Assembly: GCF_005473905.2 (NCBI RefSeq)
Contig: NZ_CP061336.1
Span: forward strand, 4,084,501 to 4,148,500
DNA: 64,000 bases
Direction: 5' to 3'
Origin: Ruminiclostridium herbifermentans
GTDB lineage: Bacteria; Bacillota; Clostridia; Acetivibrionales; DSM-1351
Notes under the pieces: model-generated
The model's database searches: none
What the model was told of the DNA's origin: nothing
What the model saw: the letters and a program-made list of their open reading frames with translations, nothing else
Translations under genes and position numbers: made by a program
In this document: piece after piece, positions 35,617 to 44,985 of the stretch
How positions within the stretch are numbered: the first letter of the stretch is position 1
Layout: each line of letters begins with the position of its first letter

Positions 35617-38600
35617 TTAAGTATTAATGGAGACATCTATTACCGAAGTATTAACCATAACTTTATACTTGTCAGTTAATTCTTTTGCCTGTGACTTAAA
35701 TTCATCCACTATTTCAGAATACTCATTGTTTTTAATCGATGATGCTTTCTCTCCATACCACCCAACTACATAAATACCATATTTAGATTTATTTTTCATG
35801 TACTTGTTAATTAGTTGTGATTCCATTGAAGTAGAAACTTCTGCATGCCACGAACCTTTCACTTCAATATATATGATTACATTTTTGTGAATATTTAAAC
35901 CTGATTTCATCTGTACAACGATGTCAGGTTTTTCACTTCCATCCGTTCCCTGTTTGGGTCTTATTTCTACTTCTCTGTCAACAAATACACCTGTCTCTTT
36001 CAAGTCATACTCAAGATGAAACGCAATCAAATTTGATAAAGCATGTTCATTTTTATGTGTAAAAGTAGAATTAGACTCATTCCATAACAGATGCTTTATT
36101 GATTTACTCCCATTCATACGCTTGTTGAATCGTTCTAATGAATTTGTAATTTCATTTAACAAGTCAGCTCCATTCCTAATTAGTGTCTTTTGCTTGTTGT
36201 GATACATTGCACTAATCTCGTTAATTTTTAATGGAATCCATCGTTCCTTTAAGTATTCGTACTCAATTTCTTTCCACAAATCTTGAACTATATATTCATT
36301 GTAACAACTTTTCCATATATATTTAATTGCTTCTCTTGACTCTTTAGAATTTCTTTTCTTCAAATTATACAAGATTGATTCTTTTATTCGGTTAATATAC
36401 GAATTTAATGGATCTCTCTTACTTGTTTTATTTGCGTTTACATCGATCCAAATATAGAACTTTGCATATTGATTTTCTGAAATCAAATTATTATTTGTAA
36501 AATTATTAATATTATTACTATCATAAAACCCATGGCTAGAAGCTTTCTGAGCGATATACAACAGGATATCATACTTGATTTCATTATTAGGTATTTTTTT
36601 CCAAACCAATTTCCAATCAAAATTCATTTGGCCAAAAATATAAGCTGCAACAACCGACTTATACTCGGTATCATATGAATTCAAGCTGTTATCGAACTTT
36701 AATATATACTCTTCAACAAACGCCTTTGCCTTCTTGCTATTATTTATTAGTAAGTTCACAAGAAGAACATAGCACAAAAACTCATTGCTCTTATATTTGT
36801 TGAAATTTTTTAATATTTCATTCTCAATAAACTCATCTAAGCAATTTCTGATAATAAGTATAAGTGAATATTTTACATCAAAATCTTCACTATCTAATAT
36901 TTCTTGCTTAAATAACCAGTTTAGTACGTACTTTTTATCAATCGTGATAAATTTACAAAATAGTTCTTTATGTATATTTGTAAATTTATTCTCAAATAGA
37001 ATTGCACACATCCATTTCCGATAAACCTTAATCAGATCAACTATTTTAGAATCTGACTTGGAAACACTCAAAATATAGTAGCAAATCAGTGATACATCAT
37101 ATTCCAACGATATATTGTGTCTTTTATAGCTTGACAACACATTATAGTTTTCTAAATAATCAACAGATAGGGTAATAATATCCGACATTATGTCTTCATT
37201 TCCTAATAGTTTTTCTATTCTTTCTGTAATATAATCATCTTCCCAGCATGAAAGTAATTTTTCAAAAATATCGACTTCATCAATAAAAACAAGTTTAATA
37301 AAATTCATCCATACGTTGTAGTTCTTATCATTTTGAGATTCCTTAATAATTTCTTTTAACTTTACAGGATTTTCAATTAATTTAATGACATTTTCTTCCT
37401 TACTATACTTTTTTTGATATATTGTACTTATTTCGTCATAATATGATTCTCCTTTTTCAGATTGGTCGCGTATCCAATCAATATCATCTTCTTTTAGGAT
37501 ATTACTATATAAATCATTTAATTCAACCTTCTTAAAATCATATTTTAATTCAATTATAAATTTCAATAGTCTTCTGCGTACTTGACTATCTTCTGGTAAA
37601 CAAATGAAGCTCTTATAACATTCTAAATACTTAATTATTAATACTTTTATTTGCTCTTGAATATCATTATTGAATAACAAGGCTGTAAATATAATATGAC
37701 ACACGACAGCTTCGGTTCTTTTTGATTTTGGACTTAACTCAACTTTCTCGCAGTATTCTATTGCTTCATGAATCTCGTCTTTGCTATACTTTGATGCCGA
37801 TTCTTTAAACGTTGATTCAAAATAAAAATTATCTTCGTCAAGCAGTTTACACATTAAGTCTAACTTTTCTTGTAATGAAATATATTTTGGATATAACATT
37901 TCATATATCTTAAATCTAAGGCTTGGCATAAGGTTCAGTTTTCTTTCCTTTTGAATCCTATCATTCAAAATATTTGCTAATCTAGTTAGTAGTTCATCGT
38001 TGCCATATTCTAAATACTTATTACAAAAATAGCTTGAAATATTATTATCTCCATGAGCCATCCCCATAAGCAACTCATCAAATGAATACTTAATTTTAAG
38101 TGTTTGAGAGAACTGGATTACCTTGTAATTTTTATATGTAGATGTGTAATAACCGCCCAAAAGGAATCTCTTTATTACTTTTTCTGTCTCCTCACATTGT
38201 AATTGTTCAATAATAGAATACTTGAAATATCTAGTACCACAATTATTATCAGAAGTAATAAATCTTTCTACTATATTAGCTTTCTTTTTATTATCAATTG
38301 AAGATAATTCGCCCAAAAGTATAATGTCAAAATCATTATTAAAAACCCAGTCAAACACCTTATCGTTAATCGAGATTAACCAACCGACTAATGCATGTAA
38401 TTGAGGTATCGTTTTTTTCTCTTCGGAATAATTGTGTTTAATAAGTGCAATTATCTTTTCAAAATCAAATGATTCATTAATGAAGTTAGCAGCCAAGAAC
38501 TCTGCATAAGAAAGATGAGTCCATTCATAGCCATAATTTCCAGATTTAAATATCGCCGTCTTCAAGACAGAATTAATGTTTTTCTTATAAATTGAAAATA

Positions 38601-39450
38601 AATCACTTATTTCACTAGAAATTAAATTTTCATAGCCTTTGACCATATTATGACTAATATATTTTGTACCACATAAAATAGTTAATGCTGCAATTACTTT
38701 TGCAGTATAAAATCTATCATTAAAATCATATTCATCAACAAGCTCAAGTTTTTGACGTTTACTTTTATTTGGCTCCTCGATAAGTTTTATACATCCGTTT
38801 TCATACAAATTTTTCTTTGAATTAGAGAAACTTTGATCGACTTTATATTCATCAATTAAGAACTTCATTGTTACCGGTATTTTCATAAGAGAATATACAT
38901 TTTTGTTAATCGCTTCTTCATAAAACTTTTCGTACTCAATTTTTTCTGCATCAAGTGAGTTCTTAATATCATCATCTGAAAGTGCGCAAAGCATATATTT
39001 TTTCACTTCATCTTTACACCACAATTTTGAAAACTCATCTTCAAGATAATCTAGCCATATCCCTGTACGGCATGTTATTCTAAGAAAGACTTTTTTTAGG
39101 TTCACGCCAAAGTTTTTTAGTAATTTTAGTAACGAATCTCCAATATCTTTATAATTTAAAACTGCTTCATCAAAAGCATCTAAATAGATATAAAATTCAC
39201 TTAGGCTGTCTAAATCTTTGTTATCAACTAGAATTTTAACCTTAAGATCTGCTGAAGAATTTACACCTCTTAAATCAACAAAAATTGATAAATTAGAATC
39301 ATTATACATTTTTTCCAATTCCGTAGATTTACCACTACCTGGTTCACCGAGTAGTATTAAACATCTATATTTGTTTATATTATGAAATGATTCTTCTAAT
39401 TTATCTTCATTTCCAATTAATTTCCACTTCCTTTGCCAGTTGTATATCAT
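35617..39450 (-). CDS. NACHT/STAND-like NTPase with C-terminal PD-(D/E)XK nuclease-like domain
   Basis: 1,277 aa. Walker A GEPGSGKST is at residues 35-43; Walker B FYIYLDAFDEA at 86-96 has the small residue after the first Asp seen in NACHT proteins; a sensor-like LRITCRTG follows near 140. WTHLSYAEFLAANF (~310) is the winged-helix end of NACHT modules. Residues ~330-1080 are helical and repeat-like, a probable ligand-sensing solenoid. The C-terminal ~160 residues include EKPDIVVQM and VIIYIEVKGSWHAE, the D...ExK arrangement of PD-(D/E)XK nucleases. Prediction: an NLR-like defence protein that oligomerises on sensing a phage component and cuts nucleic acid. No recognised partner; SD GAGGT. 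Confidence 0.75.
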   Translation of the reverse strand: MIYNWQRKWKLIGNEDKLEESFHNINKYRCLILLGEPGSGKSTELEKMYNDSNLSIFVDLRGVNSSADLKVKILVDNKDLDSLSEFYIYLDAFDEAVLNYKDIGDSLLKLLKNFGVNLKKVFLRITCRTGIWLDYLEDEFSKLWCKDEVKKYMLCALSDDDIKNSLDAEKIEYEKFYEEAINKNVYSLMKIPVTMKFLIDEYKVDQSFSNSKKNLYENGCIKLIEEPNKSKRQKLELVDEYDFNDRFYTAKVIAALTILCGTKYISHNMVKGYENLISSEISDLFSIYKKNINSVLKTAIFKSGNYGYEWTHLSYAEFLAANFINESFDFEKIIALIKHNYSEEKKTIPQLHALVGWLISINDKVFDWVFNNDFDIILLGELSSIDNKKKANIVERFITSDNNCGTRYFKYSIIEQLQCEETEKVIKRFLLGGYYTSTYKNYKVIQFSQTLKIKYSFDELLMGMAHGDNNISSYFCNKYLEYGNDELLTRLANILNDRIQKERKLNLMPSLRFKIYEMLYPKYISLQEKLDLMCKLLDEDNFYFESTFKESASKYSKDEIHEAIEYCEKVELSPKSKRTEAVVCHIIFTALLFNNDIQEQIKVLIIKYLECYKSFICLPEDSQVRRRLLKFIIELKYDFKKVELNDLYSNILKEDDIDWIRDQSEKGESYYDEISTIYQKKYSKEENVIKLIENPVKLKEIIKESQNDKNYNVWMNFIKLVFIDEVDIFEKLLSCWEDDYITERIEKLLGNEDIMSDIITLSVDYLENYNVLSSYKRHNISLEYDVSLICYYILSVSKSDSKIVDLIKVYRKWMCAILFENKFTNIHKELFCKFITIDKKYVLNWLFKQEILDSEDFDVKYSLILIIRNCLDEFIENEILKNFNKYKSNEFLCYVLLVNLLINNSKKAKAFVEEYILKFDNSLNSYDTEYKSVVAAYIFGQMNFDWKLVWKKIPNNEIKYDILLYIAQKASSHGFYDSNNINNFTNNNLISENQYAKFYIWIDVNANKTSKRDPLNSYINRIKESILYNLKKRNSKESREAIKYIWKSCYNEYIVQDLWKEIEYEYLKERWIPLKINEISAMYHNKQKTLIRNGADLLNEITNSLERFNKRMNGSKSIKHLLWNESNSTFTHKNEHALSNLIAFHLEYDLKETGVFVDREVEIRPKQGTDGSEKPDIVVQMKSGLNIHKNVIIYIEVKGSWHAEVSTSMESQLINKYMKNKSKYGIYVVGWYGEKASSIKNNEYSEIVDEFKSQAKELTDKYKVMVNTSVIDVSINT

Positions 39451-40021
39451 TTACATACCTCTTCACTTATTTTGTTCTATGTAATAAAATTCATATTAAA
39501 TACTTGTACGTCTAATATCCCTTTTGAATGATGGAAATTCCAAACGTTTCTCTCATATTTAAAAGCAAAATTATAAAGTATTATATTATATTGAATAAGT
39601 CTATAATTGTTATCCTTTATACATTAAAATGTGATACTTATGTTTGCTTAAAATATTGTTAACATACTTTAGAAAGTTGCTTTAACTAATACTTCATAAC
39701 TATGGTTACTTTCCTAGTACCCGTTTTAACACTATTAAGTATATTTGTATTCTTAAAAAAACATTAAAGGTCTTCATCTGTGTACTCTCTATTAACATTA
39801 ACAGCCACATCAAGAACAACAAGAGTTTGTTTATTCGAATTTATTTACGTCATCACCAACAATATTATGGATCCCTGTTGTCTTTGTATATGCAAAAGCA
39901 ACCCAAACCATATTATTATGTTTTACCCCTATAGACGGGGTTGTCTTATTTCTAAAACAAATAACTCGTGTTAGCCAATGCTAATTTCTACTTATTAATT
40001 TCAACACATACTTTATTTAGG
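39451..40021. other. AT-rich intergenic region upstream of the NACHT gene
   Basis: 571 bp, strongly AT-rich, the likely promoter region for the NACHT gene although no single hexamer pair is convincing. On the minus strand about 39850-39975 reads a protein-like fragment (NNMVWVAFAYTKTTGIHN) without a start; probably a gene relic. Confidence 0.4.
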
Positions 40022-40468
40022 TTAAAACTTATCTAACGGAAAAGTATTAGTAAAATCATCAGCAATAATCTCTACTTGAACTGAAGGAATATTATCACTA
40101 TTATCAACATTATCACCTATTAAAGAATCATCAATGTCCTGATTTAAAGGAAAAGATTGATCTATAGTAATTTCTTTATATGATTCAACCACAAATGGAG
40201 ATTTAGATCTATCAGATTCTGTTAAGTCCTTTTCATAAAATCCAAGTGCAGTCGATAATATTGGATTATTTATTTTTATTTTAACTTTAAACAGCTCTGA
40301 GGTTTGTTCTGCTTTATTTGCAATTGTAAGATACAATTTAAATGTATTTTGTTCAATTAAAAAAGCACTACCATTTGTAATTTGTATGTTATTTTTGCCA
40401 TTACCACATGAACTGCAAATACAAACTATAGCCAATATCATTGGTAGAATTTTAATTTTTGATTTCAT
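40022..40468 (-). CDS. Small lipoprotein of unknown function
   Basis: 148 aa. A lipoprotein signal peptide (KSKIKILPMILAIVCICSSC) ends in a lipobox with Cys-21. The mature part is beta-rich with an immunoglobulin-like pattern (FKLYLTIANKAEQTSELFKV, ITIDQSFPLNQ), like DUF4352-type lipoproteins. GGAGGGG precedes the ATG. Surface-anchored; isolated between relics. Confidence 0.75.
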   Translation of the reverse strand: MKSKIKILPMILAIVCICSSCGNGKNNIQITNGSAFLIEQNTFKLYLTIANKAEQTSELFKVKIKINNPILSTALGFYEKDLTESDRSKSPFVVESYKEITIDQSFPLNQDIDDSLIGDNVDNSDNIPSVQVEIIADDFTNTFPLDKF

Positions 40469-41022
40469 AGTCCCCTCCGATATCTATCTAAAATAAATAT
40501 ATTACTATATTACAATCTCTAATGTAATTTCTATTAAATAATTTGAGTAGTTACAAAAATCAAGAATTCATAGTTGAACTCACTAGAATATCTCAATTGT
40601 ATTCTCTAGTTAATTCAAAGTGTTATAATTTTTATTTATTAACTTTTATAGCAGTTGTATACCAAGTATCATTACCATATGTAATACTCAAATATGTGGC
40701 CAGAAGTTACAGCCCAATGATCATCTATCCATGCAAAGTCATAGTTTAATGTAGTATTGTACCTGTTTACCGTAGAATATCTTATAACACCCTTAGCCGT
40801 CACTGTATGACTTCCATAAGGAGCCTGATTTAGGCTAATATAAAATCTCAAAACAAGTATATGCATTCACTACTTACTCATTTTTAACCATTTAGTAATT
40901 TCAATCACATGAATCTCTATTGTCTTCATTCATTAGGAAAAGCTGATTATCTAAATACCCTAGTTTATTCAAGATATTTTCCGTCGAAATATATATTTAA
41001 CCTACACTTGTCCTTTGTTTCA
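40469..41022. other. Decayed intergenic region
   Basis: 554 bp with only a gene relic at 40672-40866 (listed). No complete gene or RNA recognised. Confidence 0.5.
40672..40866 (-). pseudogene. C-terminal relic of a small secreted-type protein
   Basis: A 64-codon frame without a ribosome site encodes FYISLNQAPYGSHTVTAKG and ends GHIFEYYIW. The segment FYI-x-x-x-QAPYG-x-HTV recurs at 41798-41853, so both are remnants of one gene family. Stops directly upstream show the 5' part is lost. Function unknown. Confidence 0.5.
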
Positions 41023-41766
41023 CTATAGGTAATTCTTCCTTAGTTTTTCAGTAGTCAAGATAAAATAATCGAATCCATCTTCTTCAGGTTGTGATAATAC
41101 AAGCCAAAATATGATATTGTGGATTTTTGTAAATTCAACAAGCCCGAAAAGCTGTTCTCTCCTTATGCCTCTAACAGCACATTCTCTGTTGCCATAGTAT
41201 TTCTGTTTAAAAGTTTCTGCAACTTTTTTACTAATAAATAATGGGATGATAAAATCATATTCAGCGTTTGAAGGCATACACACATAGTTTCCATTGTTCT
41301 CACCATTTTCTATTTCCATAAGTGTCCAGAAAGGTTCTCCAGAAGCATTCTCATCAGGCAGAAATACAAATTTAAATTGCTCAGCTAAAATTTCATTAAA
41401 GCGTGGCAAATCCTTTTCTTCTAAAAGGATTATACCCTTCTTTTTAGCAATCTCATAAGCTCCTTCCTGATAACCCGATACTGAAATCATTACTCCCTGC
41501 ATGGGAGCTACAGACTCAAGCTTTCCTGCGAAATTGTGAATATACATCCTCTCTATAGGACGGCTATGGTTTTTGCATTCAATAGCCACTCTATGTGGTA
41601 TGCCTACTTTTTTAAATTCATAATAAACATCAAATTCATTATTTGTATTATCATTTCCTCTAATTATTACATTTTTACTTATAATTGCATTTCTCTCTTC
41701 CATCTTTAGTAGACTTGCGTATACATAATGGACAAGTTCTTCAAATTCTTTACCCTTGTCACTCAT
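41023..41766 (-). CDS. Mrr/PD-(D/E)XK-type restriction endonuclease-like protein
   Basis: 247 aa. The N-terminal half has the nuclease signature: GKEFEELVHYVYASLL, NEFDVYYEF (Asp) and HRVAIECKNHSRPIE (E-x-K), then MQGVMISVSGYQEGAYEIAKK as in Mrr_cat domains. The C-terminal half is unassigned. It may act as a type IV-like restriction enzyme or as a repair or mobile-element nuclease. SD GGAGG upstream. No methyltransferase beside it. Confidence 0.8.
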   Translation of the reverse strand: MSDKGKEFEELVHYVYASLLKMEERNAIISKNVIIRGNDNTNNEFDVYYEFKKVGIPHRVAIECKNHSRPIERMYIHNFAGKLESVAPMQGVMISVSGYQEGAYEIAKKKGIILLEEKDLPRFNEILAEQFKFVFLPDENASGEPFWTLMEIENGENNGNYVCMPSNAEYDFIIPLFISKKVAETFKQKYYGNRECAVRGIRREQLFGLVEFTKIHNIIFWLVLSQPEEDGFDYFILTTEKLRKNYL

Positions 41767-41797
41767 AAATCAACCTCCATTACATAAAACTAGCTTT

Positions 41798-41853
41798 AAA
41801 AAATGTTTCACTGTGTGACCTCCATAAGGAGCCTGAGTTACTCTAATATAAAA
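41798..41853 (-). pseudogene. Short relic matching the fragment at 40672-40866
   Basis: Reads FYIRVTQAPYGGHTVKHFL, close to FYISLNQAPYGSHTVTAKG in the other relic, with stops around it. The region upstream of the Mrr-like gene therefore carries a duplicated, decayed gene end. Confidence 0.5.
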
Positions 41854-41884
41854 GATTCATTGCCCTCCGAACCACATTTCGTCA

Positions 41885-42015
41885 TCAGAATTATAGTTTC
41901 AAGCAGTAGCTTGCGACTAATCTAACTCGCTTTACTCCTCATCTTGGGCAAGCCTTGCATGGGTGGTACACCATCTTCTTCAGTCGTTTCACTCCTTCAT
42001 ATGCTGTGTTACCAC
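41885..42015. other. Less AT-rich segment with several short hairpins
   Basis: Higher GC than its surroundings and rich in small inverted repeats: CAAGC...GCTTG near 41915, GCAAG...CTTGC near 41950, and GGTA/TACC pairing over about 41967-42016. No coding frame. It may be a remnant of a structured RNA or a transposon end; I could not assign it. Confidence 0.3.
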
Positions 42016-42132
42016 CTTAACGTCGCCTTGAGTATACAAAAATGATGTCGTGAAGATTCACCCCTTACTGCCTACCACTATCGTTTATATGGTAATTTGG
42101 CACTAGCATTATGCTGTACAATCCTAATTAAA

Positions 42133-42190
42133 TTGTAAGCAATAAAACCTTCAAAAACCAAGTTTGTATTGAAGGCTTTATTCGGTACAA
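42133..42190 (-). terminator. Hairpin terminator after the PNPOx-like gene
   Basis: AATAAAACCTTCAA pairs with TTGAAGGCTTTATT, extended by TTGTA/TACAA. It begins 34 bp past the stop of the 42224 gene. A near copy is at 35281-35336. Confidence 0.7.
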
Positions 42191-42223
42191 TTTCATTAGA
42201 AACTAGTGATATTTTAGCTTAGC

Positions 42224-42694
42224 TTATGATCTCTCATTATATTTATGAAATTTATATGGTGATATTGCTTGATAATATTCTTCATCAAATACTAGTTCAT
42301 CCCTATTCATCTCCCCTAAAGATGTGTTATAGTTCCAAATTACAAGAGGGCTTATTTCATATAATTCATTACAAATCTTTTCAAATACTGATTTATACTT
42401 AGGAAAACGCTTATCATAAAATTCTCTTTTATTTTTATATTCTTCACTGCCATATTGAATCATTCTAACAAGCCCCTGAATTTGTAAAGTTCCAACACAT
42501 ATTGCTACATAAGGATTTTTTTTAATGTTAATGCACTTTAAAGTATCCGAATAACTTCCAAAATAAAGATGCAAATTTTGATCATATGCAAAACATACAG
42601 CAGAATTATCCGGAAATTGATTATTTGTTGTTGCCAAATATAGAATTTTTTCTTTTTCTAATATCCCAATAATAGTATCTAAATTAAGTTTCAT
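42224..42694 (-). CDS. Pyridoxamine 5'-phosphate oxidase-like FMN-binding protein
   Basis: 156 aa with the split-barrel pattern of PNPOx-like flavoproteins: ILEKEKILYLATTNNQFPDNSAV, LYFGSYSDTLKCINIKKNP, YVAICVGTLQIQGLVRM. Family members bind FMN, F420 or heme; the real substrate is unknown and it is not the true PdxH. SD GAAGGA. Isolated metabolic-type gene in the island. Confidence 0.8.
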   Translation of the reverse strand: MKLNLDTIIGILEKEKILYLATTNNQFPDNSAVCFAYDQNLHLYFGSYSDTLKCINIKKNPYVAICVGTLQIQGLVRMIQYGSEEYKNKREFYDKRFPKYKSVFEKICNELYEISPLVIWNYNTSLGEMNRDELVFDEEYYQAISPYKFHKYNERS

Positions 42695-42859
42695 ATTAGT
42701 CCTTCACCCATAAAAATAAAATTATCACTAAACATTATCTAATTATATGGGTTTAATTATTACATGGCAAGTATCTATCCTTTAGATGCTATATTACAAA
42801 TTAATACCTTAGTAAAATTTCAAAATGCAAAACTATTTGACGGTTACAAAAGCATTGTC

Positions 42860-43380
42860 CTACAGTCTATCAGCATCAAGCGAAATATCAATGTCTACAT
42901 CTGCATCATAACCAACCTTTATTATTTTGTTTTCACCTCTGTTTACATATATTGTAATAACCTCTTTCTGAGCTTCACCACTTTCAGAATACTCAAATAA
43001 TTTTTCTAACTTTTTATCAAGAGTAACTAGAACCACCTTAAATTTTCCTCCATTGAATTTGCAATTGTTGTTTATGGTAATTTTCCCATCCTCTTTTACA
43101 TTTAAATTCCAAATTTCAAACGCACCATAGTATCCTCCAATTTTACCTTTAGCTCTGTTTCCATTTACCCCAAATGCATATTCTGAATAATAAGTTGCTC
43201 CACACTTTTCAATAATCTTTAAGTCATCATCATATTTCTTCTCATATCTTCATTAACCTTTTCACTAACTTGACCACTATTTTTAGCTTCCCTGTCCTGA
43301 CGTGAATCACTATAGCACCCACTAACTATAGTCATAATGTAAATGGAGATTAAAAGAATAATGAAATAAAAATTTTTCAT
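42860..43380 (-). pseudogene. Lipoprotein gene with a frameshift
   Basis: Starts at 43380 with a lipoprotein signal (MKNFYFIILLISIYIMTIVS, Gly-Cys) and reads about 45 codons to a stop near 43210. From about 43240 another frame continues: KKYDDDLKIIEKCGATYYSE, GKIGGYYGAFEIWNLNVKED, KFKVVLVTLDKKLEKLFEY, ending ISLDADRL at 42860. Total 521 nt, so one frame change. Intact, it would be a ~170-aa lipoprotein with a beta-rich body. Confidence 0.7.
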
Positions 43381-43427
43381 ACTTAATGCTCTCTTTTAAT
43401 TTATTAATATTTATACTTAATGTCTTA

Positions 43428-43570
43428 GGTTCTGGTGCAAATACATCAGAATCAATATCCTCATCACCAGAAAAAGTGCTTCCACTTGTATAGATTCTGT
43501 GACAATTTAGTTTCCTCTTTCTCAAAATTTTACTGTTATAAGATCACAGAATTCATTTTGCACCAGAACC
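43428..43570 (-). mobile_element. 143-bp MITE-like derivative of an IS6-family element
   Basis: Perfect 14-bp terminal repeats GGTTCTGGTGCAAA...TTTGCACCAGAACC. Internally, on the minus strand, ATTCTGTGA and TGTCACAGAATCTAT...AAGTGGAAGCACTT match the end and transposase start of the relic at 56581. It has no coding capacity, so it could only move by a transposase supplied in trans. Confidence 0.75.
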
Positions 43571-43767
43571 AAAAGTTATTAGTTTTAATTCTTTTATGGA
43601 TTTATAGAATAGGCAGATTAAAAGTTAGTTATATAAAAATCCTCCAGTTGAATATTAGCTTCAAGTAGAGGATAAGTTTATAATTGGTTGCTTTATATTT
43701 GGCTTATGCATATTGATAGAAAAAGTGTTCAGTTCTTTTATAAATTGTTGAATAAAATTTTTATTAT

Positions 43768-44772
43768 TTATTGGAATTTATAAATGCTCCAATGTGAGCC
43801 AGTGTATTTTCCTCCTGTTTGCGAAGATAGACCTACTGTAGAATCAGCAGTACGCCCATCAAGCCATCTATTTCCAGAAATATCGCCTAGACATTTAAAA
43901 AGAATTTGATCGCCTTCTTTTAAATCATTGAATGATGAGACTTGAACTGGAGTCTTATTAATAGTAAATGGTTTTTCACATCTATAATTATCAAGAACAT
44001 TACCATATTCATGATACTCTGATATTTGTTCAGAATCATTTATTCTTGAATTTATTTGTTCACATAAAGTTTGATAGTTTCCATTAAAACTGCCGTTATC
44101 CCATACGTCTCCAAGTGCTTTTGTAAATATTCCATTATCCCAATCACCATTTGAAAACTGATTATCTCGGCAACCACTGATATGTATCAAGGAAGCATCC
44201 ATCGTACTTGTATCAACTAATGCACGTTGATTCATTGTAGATTTATATGCCGTACCCGAATGACAACTGTCACTAATCATAACTATTTTCACCCCAATAG
44301 GGAAAGTTCTCCATATCGTATCTAATTCATCATCTATAATTTCCTTATCATATGCAACTAGCGTTTCATCTAGACCATCTGTTTCATCACCATTGCTGTC
44401 AGCTACTTGTTCACCATGTCCTGAAAAATAGATTACAAACGTATCTCCCGCATAAAGAGTGCCTTTAATTTGATTGATACGACTCAAAATATTATCATGA
44501 GTTGCGCTTTGAGTTAAGAGTTGTGAGACATTAAAGCCATTTGATGAAAGAATATTATTCATCAAATCCACATCATTTTCGCACCCCCAGCATCCATCTG
44601 TGCCATCAGTTCCATATTCCATTGGGTCAATACTCGTTAAGCCTATTAAAAGAGCCTCACCTTTTATAGGGCAAATTGATTCTTCTGCAAATATATTTAC
44701 TGTTAAAGAAAAAAATAAAATTATTTGCATCATACCGCATAGTAAAAGTGCAAGCCGTGACTTTATTTTCAT
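43768..44772 (-). CDS. Secreted metacaspase-like (C14) cysteine protease
   Basis: 334 aa. Signal peptide (RLALLLCGMMQIILFFSLTV ... FAEE). The caspase-type domain (residues ~40-250) has EALLIGLTS, the catalytic His in FVIYFSGHGEQ, and the catalytic Cys in VMISDSCHSGTA. Acidic S1-pocket Asp residues and HISGCRDNQFS fit Arg/Lys-cleaving metacaspases. A C-terminal ~70-residue beta domain (EGDQILFKCLGDISGNRWLDG ... GSHWSIYKF) may bind ligand or surface. SD GGAGGTAA. Being exported, it probably acts outside the cell. Confidence 0.87.
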   Translation of the reverse strand: MKIKSRLALLLCGMMQIILFFSLTVNIFAEESICPIKGEALLIGLTSIDPMEYGTDGTDGCWGCENDVDLMNNILSSNGFNVSQLLTQSATHDNILSRINQIKGTLYAGDTFVIYFSGHGEQVADSNGDETDGLDETLVAYDKEIIDDELDTIWRTFPIGVKIVMISDSCHSGTAYKSTMNQRALVDTSTMDASLIHISGCRDNQFSNGDWDNGIFTKALGDVWDNGSFNGNYQTLCEQINSRINDSEQISEYHEYGNVLDNYRCEKPFTINKTPVQVSSFNDLKEGDQILFKCLGDISGNRWLDGRTADSTVGLSSQTGGKYTGSHWSIYKFQ

Positions 44773-44985
44773 TTTTACCTCCGAAACAATTTTTATTCAT
44801 TAGCAATTCAAGCATTAATTAACTTAGTAATTATGTAAACAATACAGCACAGCGCACATACTATCTCTTCTTATTACTTTTTCATAGTTGCACAAGTATA
44901 CAACGATATTTATAAATCTCTTATAAAATTTGTTTTATTTTACTTAATACTTAAACCAACTAATGATTAATATAATAAACTTATT

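Noticed and set aside
35617-39450. Plus-strand frames inside the NACHT gene
   Set aside because: AT-rich antisense shadows with no ribosome sites.
41885-42015. RNase P RNA, tmRNA or retron-type RNA
   Set aside because: Small hairpins are present but no conserved core of any known RNA class, and no reverse transcriptase is in the window.
42764-43000. Plus-strand 78-codon hydrophobic frame
   Set aside because: Antisense to the frameshifted lipoprotein gene and without ribosome site.
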